Positions 38,201 to 47,559 are shown, numbered from the stretch's first letter. The stretch: 64,000 nucleotides of DNA from Flavobacterium urumqiense (GCF_900108015.1 NZ_FNVP01000001.1:641977-705976); one strand, 5' to 3'. Numbers and translations: made by a program. Notes: generated from the sequence alone by a model not told the origin.

Positions 38201-38396
38201 AACCATCAAGCCGGATCGAATGGTGATAAACAAAGATAAAGAAGTGTTTTTGTTGGATTATAAAACTGGAACACACAATTCAAAATACCAATTACAATTG
38301 GAAAATTATCAACAGGCAATAGAATTAATGGGATACAAAGTGGTAAAAAAAGCACTTGTGTATATAGGTTCAGCAATCGATGTAGTACATTTGTAA
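35247..38396 (+). CDS. UvrD-type helicase/nuclease, AddA-like
   Basis: A 1049-residue superfamily 1 helicase with a C-terminal nuclease domain. Walker A is SAGSGKTYALV near residue 10. Walker B region is FFIDEFQDTSEMQW, and later helicase motifs are GDPKQSIYRWRGG, TIHKSKGLEFPVV and VALTRAEEQLYV. The PD-(D/E)XK nuclease motif near the C-terminus is VFLLDYKTG. It probably forms a RecBCD/AddAB-type double-strand break resection enzyme with the AddB-like product at 41293. The two genes are separated by kbl and ompA. Confidence 0.9.
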   Translation: MQRPSFSIYDASAGSGKTYALVKEYLKIILVAKKNDAYRNILAITFTNKAVHEMKSRIVGSLSEFAKDEPSEKAQDLMQDLAIDTELSIIEIKIKSQQIIKHIIHNYAAFDISTIDKFTHKVIRAFAHDLNLPMTFEVTLDTENLLIEAVDAIIAQAGEDETLTKLLIDFTMEKTDDDKSWDISREILDTGRLVLNENNRNEISHFQDKSIAEFVEIKNKLSEACKVLEKESVVFAEEALLLIEKNGIDAKSFSAGHFPKHLLSIQEGKFNPKNKTYHEFDDIKINKTAKDRAIIENIIPDLLQILDRIYKTFEKRDFYKAFLKNITPLSLLNTVSNELAKIQSEQNVLSISEFNAIIHREIQNQPAPFIYERLGERYRHFFIDEFQDTSEMQWQNLIPLIDNATSSENDGEKGTLMIVGDPKQSIYRWRGGKAEQFIDLSKEQNPFNNPEKVLEHLDKNYRSYSQVIQFNNDFFQLLSNEFEHLDYKDLYENHSHQKTNDKTGGYVNISFIPKVETSEDEEETLDKTELFVLATLNTIQTVIREGFEYKDIVILTRKRSQGIAIANYLTEQKIPLLSSETLLIQNATEVRLIIHLLKYLKNSSDLESKANFLQYLAQNIQDQIPIHDFIAKGMSLIQETDFENWLTSFNVELSFQNIRKKSLYEAVEVIISKFLNPTISNAYVQYFLDIVLERDIRNQAGISDFINFWDKNAEKFSIPSPEGNNAVRIMTIHKSKGLEFPVVIFPFAEEDYNRKPKDKLWLNAGEENIGLPKVLIDNSSAVEGFGEEASLVYNQKKQEELLDNINVLYVALTRAEEQLYVVSNMNLSRKGEIPKNNMCTFFINYLMSKGEFDESKLVYEFGNSIKLSVDKKHVDSSKTIPLVTEILNPKNIKIAQREALMWGTHQQEAIEYGNVVHEILSFVKTKVDVDLAITKSIESGLINFGQKETVYKSIQEIVNHSELSIYFSAENEVLNEQTIIQKQGKTIKPDRMVINKDKEVFLLDYKTGTHNSKYQLQLENYQQAIELMGYKVVKKALVYIGSAIDVVHL

Positions 38397-38466
38397 CCTA
38401 AATTATAAACTTTGAGTCTTCATGTCGTTAGGACAAGAGCTTTAAATCTTAAACTTTAACAATATC

Positions 38467-39660
38467 ATGTACGGAAAAATACAACAACACCTGCAAGCAG
38501 AGCTTCAATCGATTGTGGATAATGGAATTTTTAAATCAGAAAGAATTATTACTTCACCACAAGGAGCAGAAATCACGATTTCAACAGGAGAAAAAGTGTT
38601 AAATTTTTGTTCCAATAATTATCTTGGATTGTCATCGCATCCCGAAGTAATTCAAGCTGCAAAAGATGCTTTGGATACACATGGTTTCGGAATGTCATCA
38701 GTGCGTTTTATTTGTGGAACTCAGGATATTCACAAGACATTGGAAAAAAAAATATCTGAATTTTACGGAACGGAAGATACTATTCTTTACGCAGCTGCTT
38801 TTGATGCTAATGGTGGGGTTTTCGAGCCGTTACTGGGAGAGCAAGACTGTATTATATCTGATAGTTTGAATCATGCTTCTATTATTGATGGCGTTCGTTT
38901 GTGTAAAGCAGCGCGCTATCGCTATGAAAATAGCAATATGGAAGATTTGGAGCAACAATTAATCAAGGCTACGGAAGCTGGAACTCGTTTCAAATTAATT
39001 GTTACGGACGGTGTCTTTTCTATGGACGGAGTAGTAGCGCCATTGGATAAGATTTGTGATTTAGCCGATAAATATGATGCTATGGTTATGGTTGATGAAT
39101 GTCACGCTGCTGGATTCATTGGTGCAACCGGAAAAGGAACATTAGAAGCGAAAGGAGTAATGGGCCGTGTAGATATCATTACTGGAACTTTAGGAAAAGC
39201 ACTTGGTGGTGCTATGGGTGGTTATACCACTGCCAAAAAAGAAATTATTGAAATTTTGCGTCAACGATCAAGACCTTATTTGTTCTCAAATTCTTTGGCT
39301 CCTGCTATCGTTGGAGCTTCCATAAAAGTTTTTGAAATATTAGAAAGAGATACTGTTTTACGTGATAAATTAGAATGGAATACTAATTATTTCAAGGAAG
39401 GAATGAAAAAAGCAGGATTTGATATAATTGATGGCGATTCAGCGATCGTTCCGGTGATGTTATATGATGCTAAATTGTCACAGAATATGGCAAACGAGCT
39501 GTTGAAAAAAGGAATTTACGTAATTGGCTTCTTTTTTCCGGTAGTTCCAAAAGATAAAGCTAGAATTAGAGTTCAATTATCAGCGGCGCACACCACTGCT
39601 CATTTAGATAAAGCAATTAATGCTTTTATTGAAGTGGGTAAGATGCTAAAAGTTATATAA
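38467..39660 (+). CDS. kbl: glycine C-acetyltransferase (2-amino-3-ketobutyrate CoA ligase)
   Basis: A 397-residue PLP enzyme of threonine breakdown. It cleaves 2-amino-3-ketobutyrate with CoA to give glycine and acetyl-CoA. It is an alpha-oxoamine synthase: [16 protein letters not shown] at the N-terminus, [12 protein letters not shown] for the cofactor-ring contacts, and the Schiff-base lysine in [13 protein letters not shown]. Length and motifs are typical. No threonine dehydrogenase is nearby, and a BioF-like role is less likely given the close Kbl-like match. Confidence 0.92.
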   Translation: MYGKIQQHLQAELQSIVDNGIFKSERIITSPQGAEITISTGEKVLNFCSNNYLGLSSHPEVIQAAKDALDTHGFGMSSVRFICGTQDIHKTLEKKISEFYGTEDTILYAAAFDANGGVFEPLLGEQDCIISDSLNHASIIDGVRLCKAARYRYENSNMEDLEQQLIKATEAGTRFKLIVTDGVFSMDGVVAPLDKICDLADKYDAMVMVDECHAAGFIGATGKGTLEAKGVMGRVDIITGTLGKALGGAMGGYTTAKKEIIEILRQRSRPYLFSNSLAPAIVGASIKVFEILERDTVLRDKLEWNTNYFKEGMKKAGFDIIDGDSAIVPVMLYDAKLSQNMANELLKKGIYVIGFFFPVVPKDKARIRVQLSAAHTTAHLDKAINAFIEVGKMLKVI

Positions 39661-39726
39661 TTTTGATCTGAAGTTATATAATTTCCACTTTTGATCTTAT
39701 TTGTAGGTTTTTTTTAACATTTCATT

Positions 39727-39756
39727 TTGTATTTATAAAATTACGCACTACTTTTG
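39727..39756 (+). promoter_or_regulatory. promoter of ompA-like gene
   Basis: TTG (39727-39729), 19 bp spacer, TACTTTTG (39749-39756), then a 38-bp leader that ends in an A-rich stretch before the ATG. A-rich leaders favour high translation in Flavobacteriia. Confidence 0.65.
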
Positions 39757-39794
39757 TTTGTAATTAACTAAATTTTTAATTAAAAAAAATAAGT

Positions 39795-41228
39795 ATGAAA
39801 CATCTTAAGAAACTTTTATTTGCTGTGATGATGGTGATGGGATTAAGCTCTCACGCACAAGACAGTAACAACCCATGGGCAATCTCTTTTGGAGTTAATG
39901 CTGTTGACACCAGAACTAGTGCTGGTGGCGGAAAAAATTGGGCAGATCGTCATTTTTCTCAACCATTCGCTGTAAAAGACAATTGGAACATTCTTCCTTC
40001 AGTATCTTATCTTAGCGTATCTAGATTTGTAGGGGATGGTTTCACTTTTGGTCTTTCTGGATCGGTAAACAAAATTACTAAATACGTTCGATTTGCTCCA
40101 AATGCTGTTGGTCATGATTCTCGTGGTTACATCGTAACTAATCCTGGAGATTTAATGTATTACGGTATTGATGGAACTATTAGATATAGTTTTATGAATT
40201 TAATTAATTCTAAAGTAATTGATCCTTCGCTGTCTGTTGGTGGTGGATATACTTTCTTTGGAGAAAGTAGTTATGGAACTGTTAACCCAGGTGCTGGTTT
40301 AACTTTTTGGTTTACTGAAAACATAGGTTTATCTTTTGCTACTGCATACAAAAAATCATTTGGTGACAGAGAAGATGCTTCTGGAAAACCAGATGCTCCT
40401 TCTTATTTCCAACATACTGCTGGACTTACTTTCAAATTTGGTGGTAAAGACACAGATGGTGATGGAATTTATGACAAAGATGATGCTTGTCCAGAAGTTG
40501 CTGGTTTAAAACAATTCAACGGATGTCCTGACACAGACGGAGATGGTATTCAAGATAGTGAAGATGCTTGTCCAGAAGTTGCTGGTTTAGCTGCATTAAA
40601 AGGTTGTCCTGATACTGACGGAGATGGTATAGCTGATAAAGATGATGCTTGTCCAGAAGTTGCTGGTTTAGCTGCATTGAATGGTTGTCCAGATGCTGAT
40701 GGAGACGGAGTTGCTGATAAAGATGACAAATGTCCTACAGTTGCAGGTCCTAAAGAAAACGCAGGTTGTCCTTGGCCAGATACTGATGGAGATGGTGTTC
40801 TAGACAAAGATGACAAATGTATCGATGTTAGAGGTACAGTTGCTAATCAAGGTTGTCCAGAAGTTTCTGAAGAAGTTATGAAGAAATTAAATGAGTACAG
40901 TAGAACAATCTTATTTGATTCTGGAAAATCTACTTTCAAAAAACAAACTTACCCAACTTTACAATCAATTACTTCAATCTTAAAAGAATATCCTTATTCA
41001 AGATTCTTAGTTGAAGGTCATACTGATAGCGATGGTTCTAATGAAATGAACCAAACATTATCTGAAAACAGAGCTGCAGCAGTTAAAAATTACTTAATTG
41101 AAAATGGTATTGCTGCTGATAGATTAAAATCTACAGGTTTTGGAGAAACTAAACCAATTGCAACTAATAAAACTGCAAAAGGAAAAGCAATGAACAGAAG
41201 AACTGAAATTTCTTTAATAAGAGAATAA
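39795..41228 (+). CDS. OmpA family outer-membrane protein with thrombospondin type 3 repeats
   Basis: A 477-residue outer-membrane protein. A signal peptide (about 1-21, ending SSHAQ) is followed by a beta-barrel domain to about residue 215. Five calcium-binding thrombospondin type 3 repeats follow (about 218-355), each of the form [19 protein letters not shown]. The C-terminal OmpA peptidoglycan-binding domain has [20 protein letters not shown] and NRRTEISL. Such proteins anchor the outer membrane to the cell wall and are among the most abundant in Flavobacteriia. It has its own promoter and terminator. Confidence 0.95.
   Translation: MKHLKKLLFAVMMVMGLSSHAQDSNNPWAISFGVNAVDTRTSAGGGKNWADRHFSQPFAVKDNWNILPSVSYLSVSRFVGDGFTFGLSGSVNKITKYVRFAPNAVGHDSRGYIVTNPGDLMYYGIDGTIRYSFMNLINSKVIDPSLSVGGGYTFFGESSYGTVNPGAGLTFWFTENIGLSFATAYKKSFGDREDASGKPDAPSYFQHTAGLTFKFGGKDTDGDGIYDKDDACPEVAGLKQFNGCPDTDGDGIQDSEDACPEVAGLAALKGCPDTDGDGIADKDDACPEVAGLAALNGCPDADGDGVADKDDKCPTVAGPKENAGCPWPDTDGDGVLDKDDKCIDVRGTVANQGCPEVSEEVMKKLNEYSRTILFDSGKSTFKKQTYPTLQSITSILKEYPYSRFLVEGHTDSDGSNEMNQTLSENRAAAVKNYLIENGIAADRLKSTGFGETKPIATNKTAKGKAMNRRTEISLIRE
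40450..40862 (+). repeat. internal coding repeats (thrombospondin type 3)
   Basis: Five imperfect tandem copies of about 75-80 bp encoding Asp-rich calcium-binding units, each with two cysteines. They are part of the OmpA-family gene and are not a mobile or CRISPR repeat. Confidence 0.85.
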
Positions 41229-41250
41229 ATTTTTCTAAAATATTTATGGA

Positions 41251-41280
41251 AAACGCCTCGATTTATCGGGGCGTTTTTTT
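41251..41280 (+). terminator. terminator after the ompA-like gene
   Basis: Stem AAACGCC...GGCGTTT, extended by TCGA and TCGG with one mismatch, loop TTTA, and a T-run. It lies 23 bp past the stop, just before the AddB-like gene. Confidence 0.8.
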
Positions 41281-41292
41281 TATTTTTATAAA

Positions 41293-44058
41293 ATGACAAA
41301 TACTTCTTTTTTAGATAAAATAGCTGCCGTTTTAATTGAAAATTATTCAGATAAACTATCCAATGTAATAGTTGTTTTACCTAACAAACGAGCTAAAATA
41401 TTTTTGATAGAGGCATTAAAGAATAAAGTTTTAACTAATATCCTTTCGCCTGAAATTATTAGTGTTGAAGATTTTATTCAGGATATTTCGGGTATTCGTT
41501 CTATAGATCCCATCGAATTGTTATTTGAATTTTATGAAGTCTACTTGTCAATTACTGAAAAATCTAATCAACAGTCATTTGAGCTTTTTGCTAATTGGGC
41601 AAAAACATTGTTGCAGGATTTTAATGAAATTGATCGGTATTTATTAGATCCTTCTTATGTTTTGTCTTATCTGAAAGACATTGAAGATATAAAAAAATGG
41701 GGAATAGAAGTTGAAAATAAAACTGTATTACTGGAGAAATATATTGATTTTTGGAAATTACTACCTAATTATTATCAATCACTTTACAGTCATTTACTTA
41801 AAAAAGGAATTGGCTATCAAGGCCTTATTTATCGCGAGGCAGTAAATAACCTAAGCCATTTCTCTAATTCAATTTCAAACAAACATTTTGTTTTTGCTGG
41901 ATTTAATGCTTTGAATGCCGCCGAAGAAAAAATTATACAACATTTAATCGCTTCGGATTGCGCCAAGATATATTGGGATGTTGACCAAACCTTTCTAAAT
42001 GACCCGTATCATGATGCAGGATTGTTTGTAAGACGTTTTAAGGAAAGGTGGAAATATTATAAATCGAATCCTTTTGAATGGATTGTAAATGATTTTTCGC
42101 AAATCAAAAACATTCATGTTATTGGAACACCAAAATCTATTGGTCAAGCCAAAATTACTGGAAGCATAATAGAAAATATTATCAATGATAATCCTGACGC
42201 ATCATTAGATAAAGTAGCGATTGTTCTGGGCGAAGAGAACCTATTGGTGCCACTATTATATGCTTTGCCATCAAGTATTGGAGCTTTGAATATAACGATG
42301 GGTTATTCAAGTAAAAATAATCCAGCTCAGATTTTGATTGCTAAATTATTTAAGATGCATACTAATGTGTTGTCCAGAAATGCTAAAGATTATGTTTTGT
42401 ATTATAAAGATGTACTCGACATTTTAACACATCCTTTGGTGGAGCCTTTTGCGAAAACTAGCGTATTAGTGAATATAATTAATAAAAATAATTACACTTT
42501 TATTACTCATAAAAAGCTGTTTGAACTGAATTCTGATCCAAGTGATTTGTTTTTATTATTATTTAAAAAATGGGAAAATGGTTCGATTGCGGTTTTGGAA
42601 TCTATTTCTAATTTGTTACAAACAATTAAAAATAATCTAAGCAATGATAATGAAGAAGAGAAAATCACAAAAGCGTTTGTCTTTGCTATTTTTAAAATAA
42701 TTAATAAACTTATCAATTATTACTCTCTACACAAACACATCGATAAAATTGAAACGCTTTATGCTATTTACAAACAAGTGATTGATTTAGCTGAAGTTTC
42801 TTTTGAAGGAGAACCCTTGAATGGTTTGCAAATCATGGGTGTACTGGAAAGTCGTGTATTGGATTTTGATACCGTCATTATTACTTCAATGAATGAAGGA
42901 AAATTTCCTGCGGGAAAATCCCAGAATTCATTTATCCCGTATGATGTGAAACGCGAATTGGGTTTGCCAACTTTCAAAGAAAAAGATGCCATTTATACCT
43001 ATCATTTTTATCATTTGTTACAAAGAGCAAAGAATATCTATTTAATTTACAATACCGAAAGTGAAGGTTTGGATGCGGGTGAAAAAAGCCGATTCATAAC
43101 GCAACTGGAAGTCGAAAAGCAAACCAATCACAATTTGTCACACGAAATTTACAATGCTGTTTTACCAGAGACAGCATATCAAACAATGGTGATTCCAAAG
43201 TCGGAAAGTGTAATGGTCCGATTGAAAGAGATTGCAGAAAAAGGGTTTTCTCCATCAGCATTGACGAGTTATATCAGGAATCCAATTCAGTTTTATTTCC
43301 AAAAAATATTGCGCATTAGTGAAGTGGAAGAGGTGGAAGAGAATATAGCGTTGAATACTTTGGGAACTATTATTCATGAAACTTTAAAGGTTTTATATGA
43401 GCCATTCATCGGTAAATTTATTTCGGAAAGTGATATTTTAAACTCTTTCAAGCAAATTGATGCGGAGGTGTTGAAACAATTCAAGTTGGTTTACAAAGAA
43501 GGCGAAATTAAAAAAGGACGTAATCTTTTGGCTTTTGAAGTGGCCAAACGAAACGTTTCGAATTTCCTGAAAGTAGAATTGGAAAGTATTAAAAATGGGG
43601 ATGCAATTAAAATCTTGGCTTTAGAAAAAACTTTTGAAAGAACATTAAGTCATCCTAATTTACCTTTTCCGGTATTGATAAAAGGAAATGTAGATAGAAT
43701 AGAAGAACGCAACGGAACGATTCGGATCATTGATTATAAAACAGGTAAAGTTGAGAAAGCAAATGTTATGCTTAAAACCTGGAAAGGTTTGACTGAGGAC
43801 ATAAAAAATGACAAAATAATTCAGGTTTTGGCGTATGCTTATATGTATGAAGAGGCAGCAAAAGGGAAACCAATAGAAGCAGGGATTATATCTTTCAAAA
43901 ATTTAAAATCAGGTTTTCTTCCGTTTAATTTTAAAGAAGAAAAAGAAATGAATTCAATTATAAACCAAGAAATTTTGTTTAATTATCTCGAACAAATGGT
44001 TCTTTTGTTGAGCGAAATTTTAGATCAGAATATACCTTTTGAGGAGAAAATGATCTAG
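41293..44058 (+). CDS. PD-(D/E)XK nuclease family protein, AddB-like
   Basis: A 921-residue protein. The N-terminal part resembles an inactive helicase (NVIVVLPNKRAKIFLIEAL), without a true Walker A. The middle has VLESRVLDFDTVIITSMNEGKFP, the AddB-type motif. The C-terminal nuclease has a GTIIHETLK helix and the catalytic IRIIDYKTGK. Only one cysteine is present in the whole protein (near residue 220). The iron-sulfur cysteines of Bacillus AddB are therefore missing: SPSALTSYIRNP has Asn where Cys is expected. It likely pairs with the AddA-like protein encoded upstream. Confidence 0.85.
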   Translation: MTNTSFLDKIAAVLIENYSDKLSNVIVVLPNKRAKIFLIEALKNKVLTNILSPEIISVEDFIQDISGIRSIDPIELLFEFYEVYLSITEKSNQQSFELFANWAKTLLQDFNEIDRYLLDPSYVLSYLKDIEDIKKWGIEVENKTVLLEKYIDFWKLLPNYYQSLYSHLLKKGIGYQGLIYREAVNNLSHFSNSISNKHFVFAGFNALNAAEEKIIQHLIASDCAKIYWDVDQTFLNDPYHDAGLFVRRFKERWKYYKSNPFEWIVNDFSQIKNIHVIGTPKSIGQAKITGSIIENIINDNPDASLDKVAIVLGEENLLVPLLYALPSSIGALNITMGYSSKNNPAQILIAKLFKMHTNVLSRNAKDYVLYYKDVLDILTHPLVEPFAKTSVLVNIINKNNYTFITHKKLFELNSDPSDLFLLLFKKWENGSIAVLESISNLLQTIKNNLSNDNEEEKITKAFVFAIFKIINKLINYYSLHKHIDKIETLYAIYKQVIDLAEVSFEGEPLNGLQIMGVLESRVLDFDTVIITSMNEGKFPAGKSQNSFIPYDVKRELGLPTFKEKDAIYTYHFYHLLQRAKNIYLIYNTESEGLDAGEKSRFITQLEVEKQTNHNLSHEIYNAVLPETAYQTMVIPKSESVMVRLKEIAEKGFSPSALTSYIRNPIQFYFQKILRISEVEEVEENIALNTLGTIIHETLKVLYEPFIGKFISESDILNSFKQIDAEVLKQFKLVYKEGEIKKGRNLLAFEVAKRNVSNFLKVELESIKNGDAIKILALEKTFERTLSHPNLPFPVLIKGNVDRIEERNGTIRIIDYKTGKVEKANVMLKTWKGLTEDIKNDKIIQVLAYAYMYEEAAKGKPIEAGIISFKNLKSGFLPFNFKEEKEMNSIINQEILFNYLEQMVLLLSEILDQNIPFEEKMI

Positions 44059-44837
44059 ATGCTTTTGAAAAAAGCCAACAATACGGATAATAACTCGTCT
44101 TGGTTTTCAATATGACTCATGTGTCCGTCCGGAAAAGTGACCAGTTTCACCGCTGTGTTTTCTATTTGTTCTTTTGTTTCTTCATATGGTAAAACAGGAT
44201 CTCTTTCTCCTAAAATCAACAGTTTAGGATAAGGCGTAAGGTGCAATAAAACTTCTCGGTCTTTTCTAATTTTCATTCCTTCCAGAGAGGCAACGATCCC
44301 TTGAAGTGGTGTTTTTAAAGCTTTGATTTTTACATTTTCTATTTCTGATGAAAGTCTTTCTCTGTTGGATTCGCTGAATAAATTAGCAATAGATAACGAA
44401 ACAAAATTTATAAAAGATTGCTTCACTGCTTTAATAGCTCTGTCGCGATTTATTTTTCGTTCTTCGCTATCTGCTTTTGCCGTTGAATTCAATAAAACCA
44501 ATCCTTTTACCTTTTCAGGATACAATTCGGCGAAAGCCAAAGCCACATAACCACCCATAGAATGCCCAACAAAAATGGCTTTACGAATGCGCGATGCTAA
44601 TAAAACTTCGTGAACTGCATCGGCATTTTCCTCCATCGTTTGCACATATCCTAAACATTCGGTTTCGCCATGACCTAATAAATCGATGGTAATCACCCGA
44701 TTTTTTTTGGCCAATTCGGGAATATAAAAATTCCACATTGTTTTGTTTTCTAAAAAACCATGAAGTAAAACAATAGCGGTGCCTTTCCCGGTATCGGAAT
44801 AGGATATGTTGGTGTTTTTAAAGAGAATTTGTTTCAC
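44055..44837 (-). CDS. alpha/beta hydrolase
   Basis: A 260-residue cytoplasmic hydrolase. The oxyanion region is VLLHGFLENKTMW, the nucleophilic Ser is in GHSMGGYVALAF, the acid in GERDPVLPYEE and the His in DGHMSHIEN. The fold resembles esterases and MenH/BioH-type enzymes; the substrate is unknown. Its stop overlaps the stop of the convergent AddB-like gene by 4 bp. Confidence 0.9.
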   Translation of the reverse strand: MKQILFKNTNISYSDTGKGTAIVLLHGFLENKTMWNFYIPELAKKNRVITIDLLGHGETECLGYVQTMEENADAVHEVLLASRIRKAIFVGHSMGGYVALAFAELYPEKVKGLVLLNSTAKADSEERKINRDRAIKAVKQSFINFVSLSIANLFSESNRERLSSEIENVKIKALKTPLQGIVASLEGMKIRKDREVLLHLTPYPKLLILGERDPVLPYEETKEQIENTAVKLVTFPDGHMSHIENQDELLSVLLAFFKSI

Positions 44838-45104
44838 TTTTTTAGTTTTGTTTTGAGCGACTGCAAAATTAGGTCTTTAATTTTTTTAAACCATATAAGG
44901 CGGATAAGTAAATGTATGTTTTTAGAATTGTTGTGTTGAATTAATCGAAAAAATACCAATAAAAATCGAAAAAATATTTGAGCAGAATTATTAAACAAAA
45001 AGTGTTTTTAACCATATAAGTCATTTAAACACTACTTCTATTTGCTTACATGTCTTATATGTTTAAAAAAAACGGCTCCCATTTTGGAAAGCCGTTTATA
45101 AAAT
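44838..45104. other. intergenic region with AACCATATAAG words
   Basis: Two copies of AACCATATAAG (44889-44899 and 45010-45020), with an inverted CTTATATG at 45054-45061. They look like a degenerate intergenic repeat. A terminator lies at the right edge. No coding sequence. Confidence 0.4.
45070..45097 (-). terminator. terminator after the AIM24-type gene
   Basis: Stem AAACGGCT and AGCCGTTT, with a T-run on the minus strand after it, 8 bp past the stop. Confidence 0.75.
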
Positions 45105-45905
45105 TTAGAATCGTCTGTCGCCATCGAGTAAACTTCCTAATCCGCCTAATAAACTGCCTTCATCTCGGCTATTTCCACCAGCTTTTGGTGCGGATGCAAT
45201 AATTCTATCGGCAAGTCTGCTGAAAGGCAAGGATTGTACGTAAACCGTTCCCGGACCGCGAAGTGTAGCGTAAAATAATCCTTCTCCACCAAAAATAGAA
45301 TTCTTGATACCGCCAATAAACTCAATATCGTAATCAACATCTTTGGTGAAACCTACGATGCAACCGGTGTCGACTTTTAGGATTTCGCCTGCGGCTAATT
45401 CTTTTTTGGCTAATGTTCCTCCTGTATGAACAAACGCCATTCCGTCGCCTTCAATTTTTTGCATGATGAAACCTTCTCCGCCAAAAAGGCCGCGTCCCAG
45501 TTTTTTAGAGAATTCAATTCCTATAGAAACACCTTTGGCAGCGCAAAGAAAGGCATCTTTCTGGCAAATGAATTTTCCTCCAAATTGCGTTAAGTCTATC
45601 GGAATTATTTTTCCAGGATATGGAGCTGCAAATGAAACTTTACTTTTAATATTATTTTGGTTGATGAACGCTGTCATAAACAGACTTTCTCCTGTAAGCA
45701 CTCTTTTTCCGGCATTCAACAGTTTACCAAACAGTCCGGATTGTTGTTCTGATCCATCTCCAAAAATGGTTTCCATTTGGATGTTGTTGTCCATCATCAT
45801 AAAACTTCCGGCTTCAGCAATTACGATTTCCTGTGGGTCCAATTCTATTTCTACATATTGCATTTCCTCGCCATATATATGGTAATCTATTTCGTGTGCT
45901 TGCAT
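45105..45905 (-). CDS. AIM24/TIGR00266 family protein
   Basis: A 266-residue protein with a long series of beta strands and glycine-rich turns. Recognisable features are VEIELDPQEIVIAEAGSFM at the N-terminus, RGLFGGEGFIMQKIEGDG in the middle, and KNSIFGGEGLFYATLRGPG. The C-terminus is a glycine/aspartate-rich tail. The family forms a trimeric beta-prism fold related to tryptophan RNA-binding attenuation protein; its bacterial function is not known. It is a single gene with its own terminator. Confidence 0.9.
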   Translation of the reverse strand: MQAHEIDYHIYGEEMQYVEIELDPQEIVIAEAGSFMMMDNNIQMETIFGDGSEQQSGLFGKLLNAGKRVLTGESLFMTAFINQNNIKSKVSFAAPYPGKIIPIDLTQFGGKFICQKDAFLCAAKGVSIGIEFSKKLGRGLFGGEGFIMQKIEGDGMAFVHTGGTLAKKELAAGEILKVDTGCIVGFTKDVDYDIEFIGGIKNSIFGGEGLFYATLRGPGTVYVQSLPFSRLADRIIASAPKAGGNSRDEGSLLGGLGSLLDGDRRF

Positions 45906-46016
45906 GATTTCTGTGTTTTAAGTTTTTTAAATAAGTCGGAATGATGTTTATAAAGTTACAGCTTTAAGATGGATTTTGGAATTGATGTTTTGGAGTAATA
46001 TATTTTCTCGTTGAAG

Positions 46017-46090
46017 CGCGCAAGGGATAATAGCGGAAAGCCCACAGTCTCGTCTTTTTAGACGAGACGAGGACTTGCAGCGAATAGCCC
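46017..46090 (-). repeat. interspersed intergenic repeat, copy C
   Basis: On the minus strand it reads GGGCTATTCGCTGCAA, a central hairpin of GTCTCGTC-type arms around TAAAAA, and TTTCCGCTATTATCCCTTGCGC. The outer parts align with copies A and B (GCTATTCGCT; TTTCG-TGCAATCAGGG), while the hairpin is different. Confidence 0.55.
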
Positions 46091-46132
46091 GACGCAGCCG
46101 GAGTTTACGGAGGCTGGGTTGCGCCCAAAAAA

Positions 46133-46162
46133 AAATCGGTTCACATTGCTGTATACCGATTT
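46133..46162 (-). terminator. terminator after pepP
   Basis: Arms AAATCGGT and ACCGATTT, with a long T-run on the minus strand, 20 bp past the pepP stop. Confidence 0.7.
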
Positions 46163-46181
46163 CGTTGTATGTTTTTAGGAA

Positions 46182-47474
46182 TTAATTATTCATTAATTCT
46201 TCGATTTCGTCCACTTCAATTGGGATGTTGCGCATCATGTTGAATGGTTCGCCGCTTTCCTGAACGATGATGTTGTCCTCGAGACGGATTCCGAAACCTT
46301 CAGCTGGAATGTAGATTCCCGGTTCTACCGTGAAAACCATGTTGGCTTGCATAGGCTCTGTTAAAATCCCGTAATCGTGCGTGTCCAGTCCCATGTGGTG
46401 GGAAGTTCCGTGCATAAAATATTTTTTATAAGCAGGCCAGTCTGGGTTTTCGTTTTGCACATCGGCTTTGTCGATTAATCCTAAACCTAACAATTCAGAA
46501 GTCATGATTTTCCCCACTTCGATATGATACTGTTTCCAAAGTGTTCCTGGAGCAAGCATTTTGGTTGCTTCATTTTTCACACGCAAAACGGCATTGTAAA
46601 CGTCTTTTTGTCTATTAGTAAATTTTCCTGAAACAGGAATTGTTCTGGTCATATCGCTGGAATAATTAGCATATTCGGCAGCAACGTCCAGTAAAATCAA
46701 ATCACCAGCCTGACATTGTTGATTGTTCTCTATATAATGCAACACATTGGCATTATTTCCTGAAGCAATAATTGGAGTGTAAGCAAAACCTTTGGAACGG
46801 TTGCGAACGAATTCGTGAATCAGCTCGGCTTCAATTTCGTATTCAGTAACGTTTGGTTTCACGAAAGGCAATAATCTTCTAAAACCAAGTTCGGTAATGT
46901 CACAGGCCTTTTGGATTAAATTCAATTCTTCACTTTCCTTTACAGAACGAAGGCGTTGCAGTATAGGATTACTTTTTGCCACTGCATGAGCCGGATATTT
47001 CTCTTTCCACCATTTTACAAAACGGGCTTCGCGAGTTTCGGTTTCCACCGTAGCGCGATAATGTTCATTGGTATTGATGTAAATTGTATCAGAATGCGTC
47101 ATCATTTCGAACAGAATTTTCTCAAATTCGGGTAACCAATATACGGATTTAATTCCAGAAACTTCCAGAGCACGCTCTTTCGTAAGTTTTTCACCTTCCC
47201 AAATCGCGATGTGTTCGCTGGTTTCTTTGAGGAATAACATCTCTCTTTGGTGTTCATAAGGTGCATCAGGAAAAAGCAATAAAATACTTTCTTCTTGATC
47301 TACTCCGCTTAAATAAAAAATATCACGGTGTTGTGCAAAAGGCAAAGTGCTGTCTGCAGAAACGGGATAAATATCGTTGGAATTAAATATCGCTACACTT
47401 TTTGGCTTCATTTGAGCCGTGAATTTAGTACGATTTTTTATAAATAAGTCACGGTCAATTTGATGGTATTTCAT
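46182..47474 (-). CDS. pepP: Xaa-Pro aminopeptidase (aminopeptidase P)
   Basis: A 430-residue metallopeptidase that removes the N-terminal residue before proline. The N-terminal domain (about 1-170) includes the FYLSGVDQEESILLLFP segment. The pita-bread catalytic domain has the metal ligands in LLDVAAEYANYSSDMTRTIPV (two Asp), MHGTSHHMGLDTHD (His), FTVEPGIYI (Glu) and GIRLEDNIIV (Glu). No signal peptide, so it is cytoplasmic. Length is typical. Confidence 0.95.
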   Translation of the reverse strand: MKYHQIDRDLFIKNRTKFTAQMKPKSVAIFNSNDIYPVSADSTLPFAQHRDIFYLSGVDQEESILLLFPDAPYEHQREMLFLKETSEHIAIWEGEKLTKERALEVSGIKSVYWLPEFEKILFEMMTHSDTIYINTNEHYRATVETETREARFVKWWKEKYPAHAVAKSNPILQRLRSVKESEELNLIQKACDITELGFRRLLPFVKPNVTEYEIEAELIHEFVRNRSKGFAYTPIIASGNNANVLHYIENNQQCQAGDLILLDVAAEYANYSSDMTRTIPVSGKFTNRQKDVYNAVLRVKNEATKMLAPGTLWKQYHIEVGKIMTSELLGLGLIDKADVQNENPDWPAYKKYFMHGTSHHMGLDTHDYGILTEPMQANMVFTVEPGIYIPAEGFGIRLEDNIIVQESGEPFNMMRNIPIEVDEIEELMNN

Positions 47475-47559
47475 AACAATTGTGTTTAAACTTTTAAGTA
47501 CTCAAAAATAGTAAGTTTAAATCATTTTAGTTACGAATTTGGCAAAATTATATAAAAAA

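Larger units (their letters stand above)
45906..46181. other. intergenic region with a GC-rich repeat
   Basis: A 276-bp gap holding repeat copy C and an adjacent GC-rich palindromic segment (46091-46128, with CAGCC and GGCTG arms), then the pepP terminator. No gene is seen. Confidence 0.45.

Noticed and set aside
40450..40862. Possible CRISPR or mobile repeat, and an 88-codon minus-strand frame
   Set aside because: The repeats are the calcium-binding thrombospondin type 3 units of the OmpA-family gene, and the minus-strand frame is their shadow.
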